From Xylophilus sp. GW821-FHT01B05 (GTDB taxonomy: Bacteria; Pseudomonadota; Gammaproteobacteria; Burkholderiales; Burkholderiaceae_C), in contig CP152408.1 in the NCBI GenBank assembly GCA_038961845.1, positions 2,604,001-2,668,000 on the forward strand: a stretch of DNA of 64,000 nucleotides, given 5' to 3'. How positions within the stretch are numbered: the first letter of the stretch is position 1; every line of letters starts with the position of its first letter. This document shows positions 56,205 to 64,000 of this stretch, piece after piece. The translations under genes and the position numbers were made by a program. The notes below the pieces were generated by a model. That model worked only from the letters and a program-made list of their open reading frames with translations, was not told the DNA's origin and ran no database searches.

Positions 56205-57206
56205 ATGCACAGCAACCGACACTCCCGCCGCCGGACACTCGCGCGCCTGGCCCTTGCCTGCACCGCCATTGCCCTGGCCGCACCTGCGCTGGCGCAGGGC
56301 GATGCGCCTTACCCGGTACGGCCGATCGAGATGATCGTGGCCTATGCGCCGGGCGGCGGCACCGACCTGGTCGCCCGCCTGCTGGCGCGCCACCTGGAGA
56401 AGCAGCTGGGCGCCAGCGTGGTGGTGGTGAACCGGCCCGGCGCCGGTGGCGGCATCGGCTTTGCCGAGCTGGCGCGCGCCGTGCCTGACGGCTACACCAT
56501 CGGCTTCATCAACACGCCCAACCTGCTCACCATTCCCATCGAGCGCAAGAGCAGTTTCAGCTGGCGCAGCTACGACCTGCTGGGCAACCTGGTGGACGAC
56601 CCGGGCGGCTTCACCGTGCACAACAGCAGCAACATCACGTCGCTGACGGCACTGGCCGCGCTGGCCAAGGCGCAGCCAGGCGCGGTGACGGTCGGCACCA
56701 CCGGCACCGGCTCGGACGACCACCTGGCCATGCTGCTGTTCGAGAAGGCCTCCGGCACCAAGCTTAGCCACATCCCCTACAAGGGCGCGGGCGAGGTGCG
56801 TGCCGCCATCGCCGGCCAGCAGATCGTGGTCGGCGCCATCAACGTCGGTGAGGCCTTGCAATACCAGAAGGGCGGCACGCCGATTCGCCTGCTGGGCCAG
56901 ATGAGCGCGGCGCGCACCACGCTGGCGCCGCAGGCGCCCACCTTCAAGGAGCAGGGCTTTGACATAGAGCTGGCGTCGCTGCGCGGCCTGGCCGCGCCCA
57001 AAGGCCTGCCCGAGGGCGTACGCAAGAAGCTGGTGGAGGCCGTCGCGCGTGCGGCCGCCGATCCGCAGTTCCAGCAACAGGCCGAGGCCACCTTCGCGCC
57101 GCTGCGCTACCTGGCGCCCACCGCCTACGCGGCCGAACTGCAGCGCGGCGAAGCCGGCTTTCGCCAGCTCTGGCAAGAAATGCCATGGCAAGAAAGCAAA
57201 CCCTGA
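56205..57206 (+). CDS. Bug-family (TctC-like) solute-binding protein 1
   Basis: A 333-residue periplasmic protein with a basic signal peptide (RRRTLARLALACTAIALAAP). The Bug pattern IEMIVAYAPGGGTDLVARLL and the later LSHIPYKGAGEVRAAI are typical. Such proteins bind carboxylates for TTT transporters, whose membrane parts are often encoded elsewhere, as here. It follows the hydroxyacid enzymes on the same strand, so a hydroxy- or oxoacid ligand is probable. Confidence 0.9.
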   Translation: MHSNRHSRRRTLARLALACTAIALAAPALAQGDAPYPVRPIEMIVAYAPGGGTDLVARLLARHLEKQLGASVVVVNRPGAGGGIGFAELARAVPDGYTIGFINTPNLLTIPIERKSSFSWRSYDLLGNLVDDPGGFTVHNSSNITSLTALAALAKAQPGAVTVGTTGTGSDDHLAMLLFEKASGTKLSHIPYKGAGEVRAAIAGQQIVVGAINVGEALQYQKGGTPIRLLGQMSAARTTLAPQAPTFKEQGFDIELASLRGLAAPKGLPEGVRKKLVEAVARAAADPQFQQQAEATFAPLRYLAPTAYAAELQRGEAGFRQLWQEMPWQESKP

Positions 57207-57222
57207 ATAAGGAGCCATCACC

Positions 57223-58206
57223 ATGTTTTTCACCACACCCCATAGCCGCCGCGCAGTTCTGGCACTGGCCCTCGTCGCCGTCTGCGGTGGGCCCGCCATG
57301 GCCCAATCGCCGGTGGCTTCGACGCCCATCACCCTGGTCGTCGGCTGGCCGGCCGGCGGGCCGTCTGACAACGTGGCGCGGACGATTGCCGTGCGCATGT
57401 CCGAGGCGCTGGGCCAGCCCATCGTGATCGACAACCGCGCCGGCGCCGGCGGCAACATCGGCTCTGACCTGGTCGCGCGGGCCAAGCCTGACGGCAACAC
57501 CATCATGCTGGCCACGGTGGCATCGCACGGGCTCAACTCGGTGCTCTACGCCAAGCTCAACTACGACCCGATGAAGGACTTTGCGCCCATCGGCATGATC
57601 ACCACATCGCCCAGCGTGCTGCTGGTGCCAGTGGATTCACCGATCCGCTCGGTGCGCCAGCTCGTCGATGCGGCGCGCGCGCAACCGGGCAAGCTCAACT
57701 ACGCCTCTGGCGGTGTTGGCTCCAGCCAGCATCTGGCGGGCGCCAGCTTCAGGAAGCTGGCCGGCGTGGACATTGCCCACATCCCCTACAAAGGCACGGC
57801 GCCGGCCATGACCGACCTGATGGCCAACCGGGTCGACCTGATATTGACGACAGGCGCCATGTCTTTCATCCGCTCGGGCAAGCTGCGGCCACTGGCCGTG
57901 GCCGCGCACCAGCGCCTGCCCGCGCTGCCCGACGTGCCCACCTTCGACGAGGCCGGCCTGAAGGGCTTCTACACCGACTCCTGGTACGGCCTGGTCGCCC
58001 CCGCGGGTACGCCACGGCCCATTCTTGAGAAGTACAACGCGGCCCTGGCGGCGGCGTTGCGCAACCCTGAACTACAGAAGCAGTTCATGGAGCAGGGCTC
58101 AAGCGCGGTCAAGCCCATGGGCGTCGACGAGTTCTGGAGCTTCGTGCAGCAGCAACTGCCGCTGGCGGCAGAGCAGGTGAGGGCGTCGGGGGCCAAGGCT
58201 GAGTGA
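57223..58206 (+). CDS. Bug-family (TctC-like) solute-binding protein 2
   Basis: A 327-residue paralogue of the preceding protein, with its own signal peptide (AVLALALVAVCGGPAMA). Bug motifs are VVGWPAGGPSDNVART and IAHIPYKGTAPAMTDL. It begins 16 bases after the first Bug gene. The two are distinct in sequence, so they may bind different ligands or form a tandem that broadens uptake. No TctA/TctB membrane genes are present in the window. Confidence 0.9.
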   Translation: MFFTTPHSRRAVLALALVAVCGGPAMAQSPVASTPITLVVGWPAGGPSDNVARTIAVRMSEALGQPIVIDNRAGAGGNIGSDLVARAKPDGNTIMLATVASHGLNSVLYAKLNYDPMKDFAPIGMITTSPSVLLVPVDSPIRSVRQLVDAARAQPGKLNYASGGVGSSQHLAGASFRKLAGVDIAHIPYKGTAPAMTDLMANRVDLILTTGAMSFIRSGKLRPLAVAAHQRLPALPDVPTFDEAGLKGFYTDSWYGLVAPAGTPRPILEKYNAALAAALRNPELQKQFMEQGSSAVKPMGVDEFWSFVQQQLPLAAEQVRASGAKAE

Positions 58207-58212
58207 AGGCTT

Positions 58213-58878
58213 AGAACCATCCCTTTCAAGGTCTTGTGATCTGTTTTGCGGTTCTGGTTTTTTGCTGACGGCGGGAGCCGGGACTCGCCCCGGCGGGCGA
58301 CCTACTTGTTCTTTGCTTCGCCAAAGAAAAGTAGGCAAAAGAAAGGCGAGCCGGAGTCAGGGGCCCTGCGGGCTTCCCTGCGCTGCTCGCGCCGGGCGGG
58401 GTATCGCCCAAACTCGCCTGCGGCTCAGACAAGGGCGATCCCTGATCCGCCCGTCGCTGCGCTGCTCGGCCCTGCCAACGGCGTGGGACAGCCTGAACAT
58501 CCAACAGCCGGCCCCCACCCCAACCCTCCCCCAGCGGGGGAGGGAGTAATGCAGAGACAAAGGCCGAGCGCAGCGATGGCCCGTTTGGCAGTTCCGGGTC
58601 CCCTCGGGATGCGCCGAGGAGCGCAGCGGCAGGCGGATAAGGGATCGCTCCTGTCTGAGCAAAGCGAGTTTGAGCGAGACCCCGCCTGACGCGAGTACCG
58701 CAGGTTGCCCCGCAGCGAAGCGTAGGGGACGCAGCACGTGGGGTCGCCTTCTCTTTGGTGACTTTCTCTTGGCGACGCAAGAGAAAGTTACTCGCCCGCC
58801 GGGGCGAACTCCCGGCACCCGCCGCCTGCAAGGCAAGGAGCGCCGAGATATCTCAAAGACCTTGAAAGGGATGGTTCT
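58213..58878. repeat. Long imperfect inverted repeat between convergent genes
   Basis: The outermost 23 bases (58213-58235) are perfectly complementary to 58856-58878. Similarity then continues inward with mismatches: GCGGGAGCCGGGACTCGCC against GCGGGTGCCGGGAGTTCGCC, and later CTCAGACAAGGGCGATCC against CTCAGACAGGAGCGATCC. Each arm is roughly 270-300 bases. No credible gene lies in the 666 bases; frames seen are low-similarity and in the repeat. The right arm reaches the stop of the chromate transporter gene. Confidence 0.8.
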
Positions 58879-59477
58879 TAGATCCATCCCAGCGCCCCCA
58901 GCAGCCCGCCGGCCGCCAGCACCCACAGCAGGTGGATGCGCGTGCGCCACACCACCACGGCAGACACCAGCGCGGTGGCCCAGATGGTCCAGGGCGCGCT
59001 GGTGGCCGCGCCGCCGCTCACCAGCACCCAGCCGGTGGCCACCAGCAGGCCGACCACGATCGGCCCCATGCCCTGCTTGAAGGCGCGTACGCCGCGGCGG
59101 TGGCGGTTGCGCTGGCCCCAGCGGGCGGCGGTATAGGTGAGAAGGCCGCTGGGCAGCAGGATGCCGACCATGGTCAGCAGCACGCCCACGGCGCCCAATG
59201 CATAGGCGCGCAGCCCGCCGGCTGGGCCGCCACCGGCGTTCAGGCCCACGTTCCAGCCCAGCAGCGCCACAAACAGCACATTGGGCCCGGGCGCGGCCTG
59301 GGCGATGGCGATGGAGGCGTTGAACTGCGGGTCGGTCAGCCAGGCATGCTTGCCGACCAGGTAGCGGTGCATGTCGGGCACGGTGCTGATGGCGCCGCTC
59401 ACCGACACCATGGACAGCGCCATGAACTGCACGAACAGGCCAAGCCAGTCGCCCGCGCTGAGCGTGCCGCCCATCAT
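58878..59477 (-). CDS. Chromate transporter, C-terminal CHR-domain subunit
   Basis: A 199-residue inner-membrane protein, one CHR domain. Conserved stretches are LGLFVQFMALSMVSVSGA and IAQAAPGPNVLFVALLGWNVG. It starts by ATGA overlap with the upstream CHR subunit. The two short proteins together are equal to one long ChrA, so this is a split, two-gene form; such pairs need both subunits for chromate resistance in known cases. Confidence 0.87.
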   Translation of the reverse strand: MMGGTLSAGDWLGLFVQFMALSMVSVSGAISTVPDMHRYLVGKHAWLTDPQFNASIAIAQAAPGPNVLFVALLGWNVGLNAGGGPAGGLRAYALGAVGVLLTMVGILLPSGLLTYTAARWGQRNRHRRGVRAFKQGMGPIVVGLLVATGWVLVSGGAATSAPWTIWATALVSAVVVWRTRIHLLWVLAAGGLLGALGWI

Positions 59478-60097
59478 GGCTTGAGCTTTCGCCAGGTCAG
59501 CACGCAGGACAGCCCGCCCACGCACAACAGCACCCCGACCAGCGGCCAGCGCAGCAGCGCGATCATGCAGAAGCAGCTGCCACCAAGCGCCGCGCACAGC
59601 GGCACGCCCAATGGGTGGTGGCGCAGTGCCGGCATCAGCTTCAGCCCGGTGGCCACGATCAGCCCTGCCGCCACCGCCGCCATGCCGCGCAGCGCACCGG
59701 CCACGGCCGGGTGGCCCTGGTAGTGGCCATAGAACACGGCGAGCGTCAGCACCACGCACATCGGCACCGTGATCAGCCCCAGCACCGCCACGACGGCGCC
59801 GCGCCAGCCAAAGAAACGGTCGCCCAGGATCAGGCCCATGTTGACCACGTTGGGCCCGGGCATGATCTGCGCGACCGACCATTCCTCTAAAAATTCCTCG
59901 CGGCTCATCCAGCGGCGGCGCTCGACCACCTCGCGCTGCACCACCACCAGCACGCCGCCAAAACCCTGCAGCGCCAACAGGGTGAAGGCAATGAACAGCG
60001 CACGCAGGGATTCCGGCCCGGGCAGCAGCCCGTGCGGGTGCGGCGATGTGGGGGCGGGTGGCGCCGAAGCGGCGGGAGAGGGCGGCGGCGCGGGCAT
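59474..60097 (-). CDS. Chromate transporter, N-terminal CHR-domain subunit
   Basis: A 207-residue inner-membrane protein with the first CHR domain. [21 protein letters not shown] and [20 protein letters not shown] are the domain motifs. The first 30 residues are Pro/Ala/Ser-rich. It is coupled to the second subunit by a four-base overlap and diverges from cobT. Confidence 0.87.
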   Translation of the reverse strand: MPAPPPSPAASAPPAPTSPHPHGLLPGPESLRALFIAFTLLALQGFGGVLVVVQREVVERRRWMSREEFLEEWSVAQIMPGPNVVNMGLILGDRFFGWRGAVVAVLGLITVPMCVVLTLAVFYGHYQGHPAVAGALRGMAAVAAGLIVATGLKLMPALRHHPLGVPLCAALGGSCFCMIALLRWPLVGVLLCVGGLSCVLTWRKLKP

Positions 60098-60173
60098 GGC
60101 GGCGATTATCTCCAGCGGCCCGCACGGTAGCTGGCGGATACTCGCGGCGCCGGAAAAAACGATTCACTCCCTC

Positions 60174-61190
60174 ATGCAAAACCTAGACGACACCTCCCTT
60201 GCCGCCCGCCTGCAGCACCGCCTTGACCAAAAGACCAAGCCGCTGGGCGCCTTGGGCCGGCTTGAAGCATTGGCTTTGCAGATCGGCTGCATCCTGGGCA
60301 CCGACAGCCCGGCCCTGGTGGCGCCGCAGATGCTGGTGTGCGCGGCAGACCACGGCCTGGCCGCGCGCGGCGTGTCGGCCTACCCGAGCGACGTGACCTG
60401 GCAGATGGTGGAGAACTTTCTTGCCGGCGGTGCTGCGGTCAGCGTGCTGGCGCGTCAGCACGGACTGGCGCTGACGGTGGTGGATTGCGGCGTGCGGCAT
60501 GACTTTGCGCCGCGCGCCGGCTTGGTGGTGCGCAAGATCGCGCCCGGCACGGCGGATGCCTCTGCCGGCCCGGCCATGATGGCCGAGCAGCGCGACACGG
60601 CCATCGCCAACGGCCGCGAGCTGCTGCGCGCGCTGCCCGGCAATGCGCTGCTGCTGGGCGAGATGGGCATTGGCAACACCTCGGCCGCCTCGCTGCTGCT
60701 GGCGCGGCTGGCCGGCCTGCCGATTGCCGACTGCACCGGCAGCGGCACCGGCCTGGACGCGGCCGGCCTGGCGCGCAAGGTGGCGGTGCTGGAAGAGGTG
60801 CTGGCCCTGCACGCGGGCGCCACCGCGCCGCTCGACGCACTGGCAGCCTTTGGCGGCTTTGAGATCGCCACCCTGGTTGGCGCCGTGCTGCAGGCGGCCG
60901 AGGAGCGGCGCGTGATCGTGGTCGATGGCTTCATCACCAGCGCAGCCGTGCTGGTGGCGGCGCGGCTGCAGCCGCTGGTGCTGCAGCGCTGCGTGTTTGC
61001 GCACCGCTCGGGCGAGCGCGGCCATGCCGCCATGCTGGCCCAACTGGGCGCCGAGCCGCTGCTGGACCTGGGCCTGCGCCTGGGCGAGGGATCGGGCGCG
61101 GCGCTGGCCTGGCCGCTGCTGGTGTCGGCCTGCGCGGTGCTGGCGGAGATGGCCAGTTTTGAGAGCGCGGGCGTGTCGGAGCGCAGCTGA
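60174..61190 (+). CDS. cobT: Nicotinate-nucleotide-dimethylbenzimidazole phosphoribosyltransferase
   Basis: A 338-residue enzyme that makes alpha-ribazole phosphate for the lower ligand of cobalamin. Motifs include [53 protein letters not shown] and [12 protein letters not shown]. The catalytic Glu is expected near EGSGAALAW in the C-terminus. Other cob genes are not in the window. The start ATG gives a normal family length; a longer frame upstream runs antisense to the chromate gene. Confidence 0.95.
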   Translation: MQNLDDTSLAARLQHRLDQKTKPLGALGRLEALALQIGCILGTDSPALVAPQMLVCAADHGLAARGVSAYPSDVTWQMVENFLAGGAAVSVLARQHGLALTVVDCGVRHDFAPRAGLVVRKIAPGTADASAGPAMMAEQRDTAIANGRELLRALPGNALLLGEMGIGNTSAASLLLARLAGLPIADCTGSGTGLDAAGLARKVAVLEEVLALHAGATAPLDALAAFGGFEIATLVGAVLQAAEERRVIVVDGFITSAAVLVAARLQPLVLQRCVFAHRSGERGHAAMLAQLGAEPLLDLGLRLGEGSGAALAWPLLVSACAVLAEMASFESAGVSERS

Positions 61191-61200
61191 GCCTGCTTTA

Positions 61201-61262
61201 TTGCTATTTAATAGATAGCTAATAGCCAAGGTGGGGCCTGGGCTGCAGGCACTTTTCTTCTA
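61201..61262. repeat. Dispersed intergenic repeat, copy 5
   Basis: AATAGATAGCTAATAGCC, then GTGGGGCCTGGGCT and GCAGGCACTTTTCTTC. It has the same order of blocks as the copy at 18142 and lies between cobT and the SulP gene. Confidence 0.72.
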
Positions 61263-61304
61263 AAAGCGACAGTGGGCTGCGGCGCAGCGGGGACAATCCC
61301 CGCC

Positions 61305-62753
61305 ATGTCTCTTTCCCGCTACCGGGCCGAATGGCTCGCTCCCTCTGTCCCGCGCGAGCTGATGGCCGGCGCCGTCGCCACCTTCGCGCTGATCCCTGAA
61401 GTCATTGCCTTTGCCTTTGTCGCCGGGGTGGACCCGGCCGTGGGGCTGTTTGCCTCTTTTGTGATCGGCATCGTGATTGCGTTCTTTGGCGGCCGGCCGG
61501 CGATGATCTCGGCCGCTGCCGGCTCGGTGGCGCTGGTGGCCGCGCCGCTGGTGCAGGCGCATGGCCTGCGCTATCTGCTGGCGGCCGGCCTGCTGGCGGG
61601 CTTGGTGCAGATCGTGTTTGGGCTGCTGCGGCTGGGCGTGCTGATGCGCTTTGTCAGCAGCTCGGTGCGCACCGGTTTCGTCAATGCGCTGGCGGTGCTG
61701 ATCTTTGCCGCGCAACTGCCGCACCTGGCGGGCGCAAACGGCGCCACCTGGGCCATGCTGGCGCTGGGCCTGGCCATCATCTACGGGCTGCCGCGCCTGA
61801 CCCGGGCCGTGCCTTCGCCGCTGGTCTGCATCGTGGTGCTGACGCTGCTGTCGTCCTGGCTGGGCCTGCCGCTCAAGACCGTGGCCGACCTGGGCCACCT
61901 GCCTGAGACCTTGCCGATCTTCAGTTGGCCCGGCGTGCCGCTGGTGTGGGACACGCTGCGCATCATCGCGCTGCCGGCACTGGCCATTGCCATGGTCGGC
62001 CTGCTCGAATCCATGATGACCGCCAGCGTGGTGGACGAGCTGACCGACACCCCCAGCAACAAGAACCGCGAATGCACCGGCCTGGGCCTGGCGAACATGG
62101 CGGCCAGCCTGTTTGGCGGCATTGCCGGCTGCGGAATGATCGGCCAGACCGTGGGCAACGTGAAGTACGGCGGGCGCGGGCGCCTGTCCACGCTGTTTGC
62201 CGGCGTCTTCTTGCTGGTGCTGATGGTGCTGCTCAAGCCCTGGGTATCGCAGGTGCCGGTGGTGGCGCTGGTCGCCATCATGGTGATGGTGTCGGCCTCT
62301 ACCTTCGATTGGGGCTCGCTGCGCGCGGTGCTGCGGCACCCGCGCACCTCCAGCGTGGTGGTGCTGGGCACGGTGGCGGTCACGCTGGCCACGCACAACC
62401 TGGCGGCAGGCGTGGCCGTGGGCGTGCTGCTGTCGGGTGTGTTCTTTACCTTCAAGGTGGCGCGGCTGCTGCAGGTGCGGGCCGAGGATGCTGGCGGCGT
62501 GCGCACCTACCGCGTGGCGGGCCAGGTGTTCTTTGCCTCGGCCGACATGTTTGTCGATGCCTTCGACCCGCGCGAGGTGCCGGGCAAAACCGTGCGGCTG
62601 GACCTGACCCAGGCGCACTTCTGGGACGTGACTGCGGTAGCGGCTTTTGAGAAAGTGCTGCAGCGCCTGCGCCACCACGGGCTGGCGGTGGAGGTGCTGG
62701 GGCTCAATGCCGCCAGCGCTACGCTGATCGACCGGCTGGGCTCGGCGGCGTAG
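61305..62753 (+). CDS. SulP-family anion transporter with STAS domain
   Basis: A 482-residue inner-membrane transporter with 10-12 hydrophobic helices and a C-terminal STAS domain (about residues 400-480; LDLTQAHFWDVTAVAAFE). The N-terminal ELMAGAVATFALIPEVIAFA and GRPAMISAAAGSVALV are SulP motifs. Members carry sulfate, bicarbonate or dicarboxylates; the substrate here is not clear. It starts just after a dispersed repeat. Confidence 0.9.
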   Translation: MSLSRYRAEWLAPSVPRELMAGAVATFALIPEVIAFAFVAGVDPAVGLFASFVIGIVIAFFGGRPAMISAAAGSVALVAAPLVQAHGLRYLLAAGLLAGLVQIVFGLLRLGVLMRFVSSSVRTGFVNALAVLIFAAQLPHLAGANGATWAMLALGLAIIYGLPRLTRAVPSPLVCIVVLTLLSSWLGLPLKTVADLGHLPETLPIFSWPGVPLVWDTLRIIALPALAIAMVGLLESMMTASVVDELTDTPSNKNRECTGLGLANMAASLFGGIAGCGMIGQTVGNVKYGGRGRLSTLFAGVFLLVLMVLLKPWVSQVPVVALVAIMVMVSASTFDWGSLRAVLRHPRTSSVVVLGTVAVTLATHNLAAGVAVGVLLSGVFFTFKVARLLQVRAEDAGGVRTYRVAGQVFFASADMFVDAFDPREVPGKTVRLDLTQAHFWDVTAVAAFEKVLQRLRHHGLAVEVLGLNAASATLIDRLGSAA

Positions 62754-62807
62754 TCAGCGGCGCTTCTTGTAGGCCGTGGCCGCAAAGACCTGGCCCGGAT
62801 GGCCTGC

Positions 62808-63794
62808 TCATGGCCTTGCCTCCTGCCGCGCGCTGGAGGCCAGCGCCTCCGGGTTCACGATGTTCTGCGGCCGCCCAGCGGCAAAGGCATTGATGTTGTC
62901 GAAGGCCGTGCCGAAGTAGCGCTCGTAGTTATCGCGCTCCACATAGCCGATGTGCGGCGTGCACAGCGCATTGGGCAGGCCGACCAGCGCATGGCCCTGC
63001 GCGGGCTCGTGTTCGTACACGTCCACCGCGGCAAAGCCGGGGCGGCCGGCGCTGAGCGCGGCGGCCAGCGCACCGTCGGCCACCAGCTCGGCGCGGCTGG
63101 TGTTGACCAGTACCGCAGCGGGGCGCATCAGCGCCAGATCGGCGGCGGTGACCAGGCCACGGGTCTCGGCATTCAGGCGCACGTGCAGGCTGAGCACGTC
63201 GCTTTCAGCGAAGAAGGCCGTGCGCGATGGCGCCACCTCAAAGCCGTCGGCCCGCGCATCAGCGGTGGAGGCCGCTCGGCCCCACACCCACACCTGCATG
63301 CCGAAGGCGCGGCCATAGGCCGCTACCTGCCGGCCAATGCGGCCGTAGCTCCAGACGCCCAGGCGCTGGCCTTGCAACTGCTGGCCCAGGTGGCCCTGCC
63401 ACTGGCCCGCGCGCAGGCGGTTGGCTTCGTCCACCAAGTGTCGGCGGCTGGCCAGCAGCAGGCCCCAGGTCAGCTCGGCCGTGGCGGCGCCGGAGCCGCG
63501 GCCGTCGGCCACCGCCACGCCCCGCGCGGTGCAGGCGGCCAGGTCCACATGGCCGGCCAGCTTGCCGGTCTGGCTGATCAGGCGCAGCCGCGGCAGGCGC
63601 TGCAGCAGTGCGCTGGTGATGGCGGTGCGCTCGCGGGTCAGCACCACGGCGTCGAAGCCGCGCAGGCGCTCGGCCAGCGCGTCGGTGTCGTGCAGCGTGT
63701 CATGGAACACAGTGACCTCGTGGCCGGCCAGCTTGCCGAAGCAGGCAAGGCTGCGCACGCAGTCCTGGTAGTCGTCGGGTATGGCGATGCGCAT
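62808..63794 (-). CDS. D-2-hydroxyacid dehydrogenase family protein
   Basis: A 328-residue NAD(P)-dependent enzyme. The cofactor motif is LGVWSYGRIGRQVA; the usual first Gly of GxGxxG is Ser here. Catalytic Arg is in VNTSRAELV, Glu in YEHEPAQ, and His in TPHIGYVERDNYE. The start MRIAIPDDYQD has AAGGAG upstream. It lies 11 bases after a Bug-type binding-protein gene on the same strand, so its substrate may be the acid that protein brings in. Confidence 0.9.
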   Translation of the reverse strand: MRIAIPDDYQDCVRSLACFGKLAGHEVTVFHDTLHDTDALAERLRGFDAVVLTRERTAITSALLQRLPRLRLISQTGKLAGHVDLAACTARGVAVADGRGSGAATAELTWGLLLASRRHLVDEANRLRAGQWQGHLGQQLQGQRLGVWSYGRIGRQVAAYGRAFGMQVWVWGRAASTADARADGFEVAPSRTAFFAESDVLSLHVRLNAETRGLVTAADLALMRPAAVLVNTSRAELVADGALAAALSAGRPGFAAVDVYEHEPAQGHALVGLPNALCTPHIGYVERDNYERYFGTAFDNINAFAAGRPQNIVNPEALASSARQEARP

Positions 63795-63805
63795 GCGCTG
63801 CTCCT

Positions 63806-64000
63806 TCATTCGAGCCGGATGCCGAGCTGGTCCACGGTCTGCTTCCATTGCGCCAGATCGCTGCGTATCAATTGCTGGAATTCTGCGGGCGGCATGCCGC
63901 CGGGCTCTATGCCCTGCATGCGGAAGGTGTCGCGCACCTCAGGCGTTGCCAGTGCGGCCTTGACCTCGGTGTAGAGCCGCTGCACCACCGGCTCGGGCGT
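63806..64000 (-). CDS. Bug-family (TctC-like) solute-binding protein, C-terminal part (cut by window edge)
   Basis: The last 64 residues of a binding protein. The pattern TPEPVVQRLYTEVKAALATP with GGMPPAEFQQLIRSDLAQW and a short tail is the usual Bug C-terminus. The rest lies outside the window. It is upstream of and probably co-transcribed with the dehydrogenase. Confidence 0.85.
   Translation of the reverse strand, partial: TPEPVVQRLYTEVKAALATPEVRDTFRMQGIEPGGMPPAEFQQLIRSDLAQWKQTVDQLGIRLE

Noticed and set aside
58246..58950. Several open frames in the 58.2-58.9 kb gap
   Set aside because: They lie in the two arms of the inverted repeat, mirror each other and have no recognisable domain or ribosome-binding site.

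Overview
The window looks like chromosomal DNA of a betaproteobacterium, most likely a member of the Comamonadaceae (Burkholderiales). The grounds are very high GC coding sequence over most of its length, three Bug/TctC-type solute-binding proteins, gene families typical of the group (AmiC/AmiR amide regulators, SulP, LysR-pirin), and several copies of a roughly 60-bp intergenic repeat with a TAGCT...AGCCCAGG core. This placement is inferred from composition and gene content. No rRNA, tRNA or CRISPR array was seen.

Layout. 1-12141 (minus strand) is a run of 12 genes: an amide/urea-type ABC importer (urtABCDE-like), a signature-family amidase, the AmiC/AmiR sensor-antiterminator pair, an iron alcohol dehydrogenase, a succinate-semialdehyde-type dehydrogenase and a TctD/TctE-like two-component system. 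Its leader (12142-12596) carries a possible sigma-54 promoter and an attenuator-like hairpin, as expected for AmiR control. A 159-bp non-autonomous IS630-type element separates it from alaS. 15476-17253 is a compositionally distinct pair, an OLD-like AAA ATPase and a DUF4276-like protein, resembling two-gene anti-phage systems. 17280-35544 is mostly housekeeping: dienelactone hydrolase, aldolase, diguanylate cyclase, trmB, gluQRS, an oxidoreductase, a LysR/pirin/DoxX/flavodoxin/pirin cassette, trhO, dnaE, clpS-clpA and a lytic transglycosylase. 35595-37608 holds two nested IS630-family elements, followed by cls and sbcB.

40640-48821 (minus strand) is an AT-rich island and the most interesting part of the window. 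It is a complete-looking RiPP (ribosomally made, post-translationally modified peptide) locus. It encodes a 59-residue precursor with a double-glycine leader and a C-terminal CNEC core, a radical SAM enzyme, a Fic-domain protein fused to a degenerate C39-peptidase-like domain, a lipoprotein with two aspartyl-protease DTG motifs, and a type I export system (HlyD-like adaptor, C39 peptidase-ABC transporter, TolC-like channel). A decayed IS5-type transposase borders it.

49901-64000 returns to high GC: a DUF2946/outer-membrane barrel/TlpA cassette; a LysR-controlled hydroxyacid cassette (FMN oxidase, RraA-like, 2-hydroxyacid dehydrogenase, two Bug proteins); a long imperfect inverted repeat; a split chromate transporter; cobT; a SulP transporter; another 2-hydroxyacid dehydrogenase; and a partial Bug protein at the right edge.
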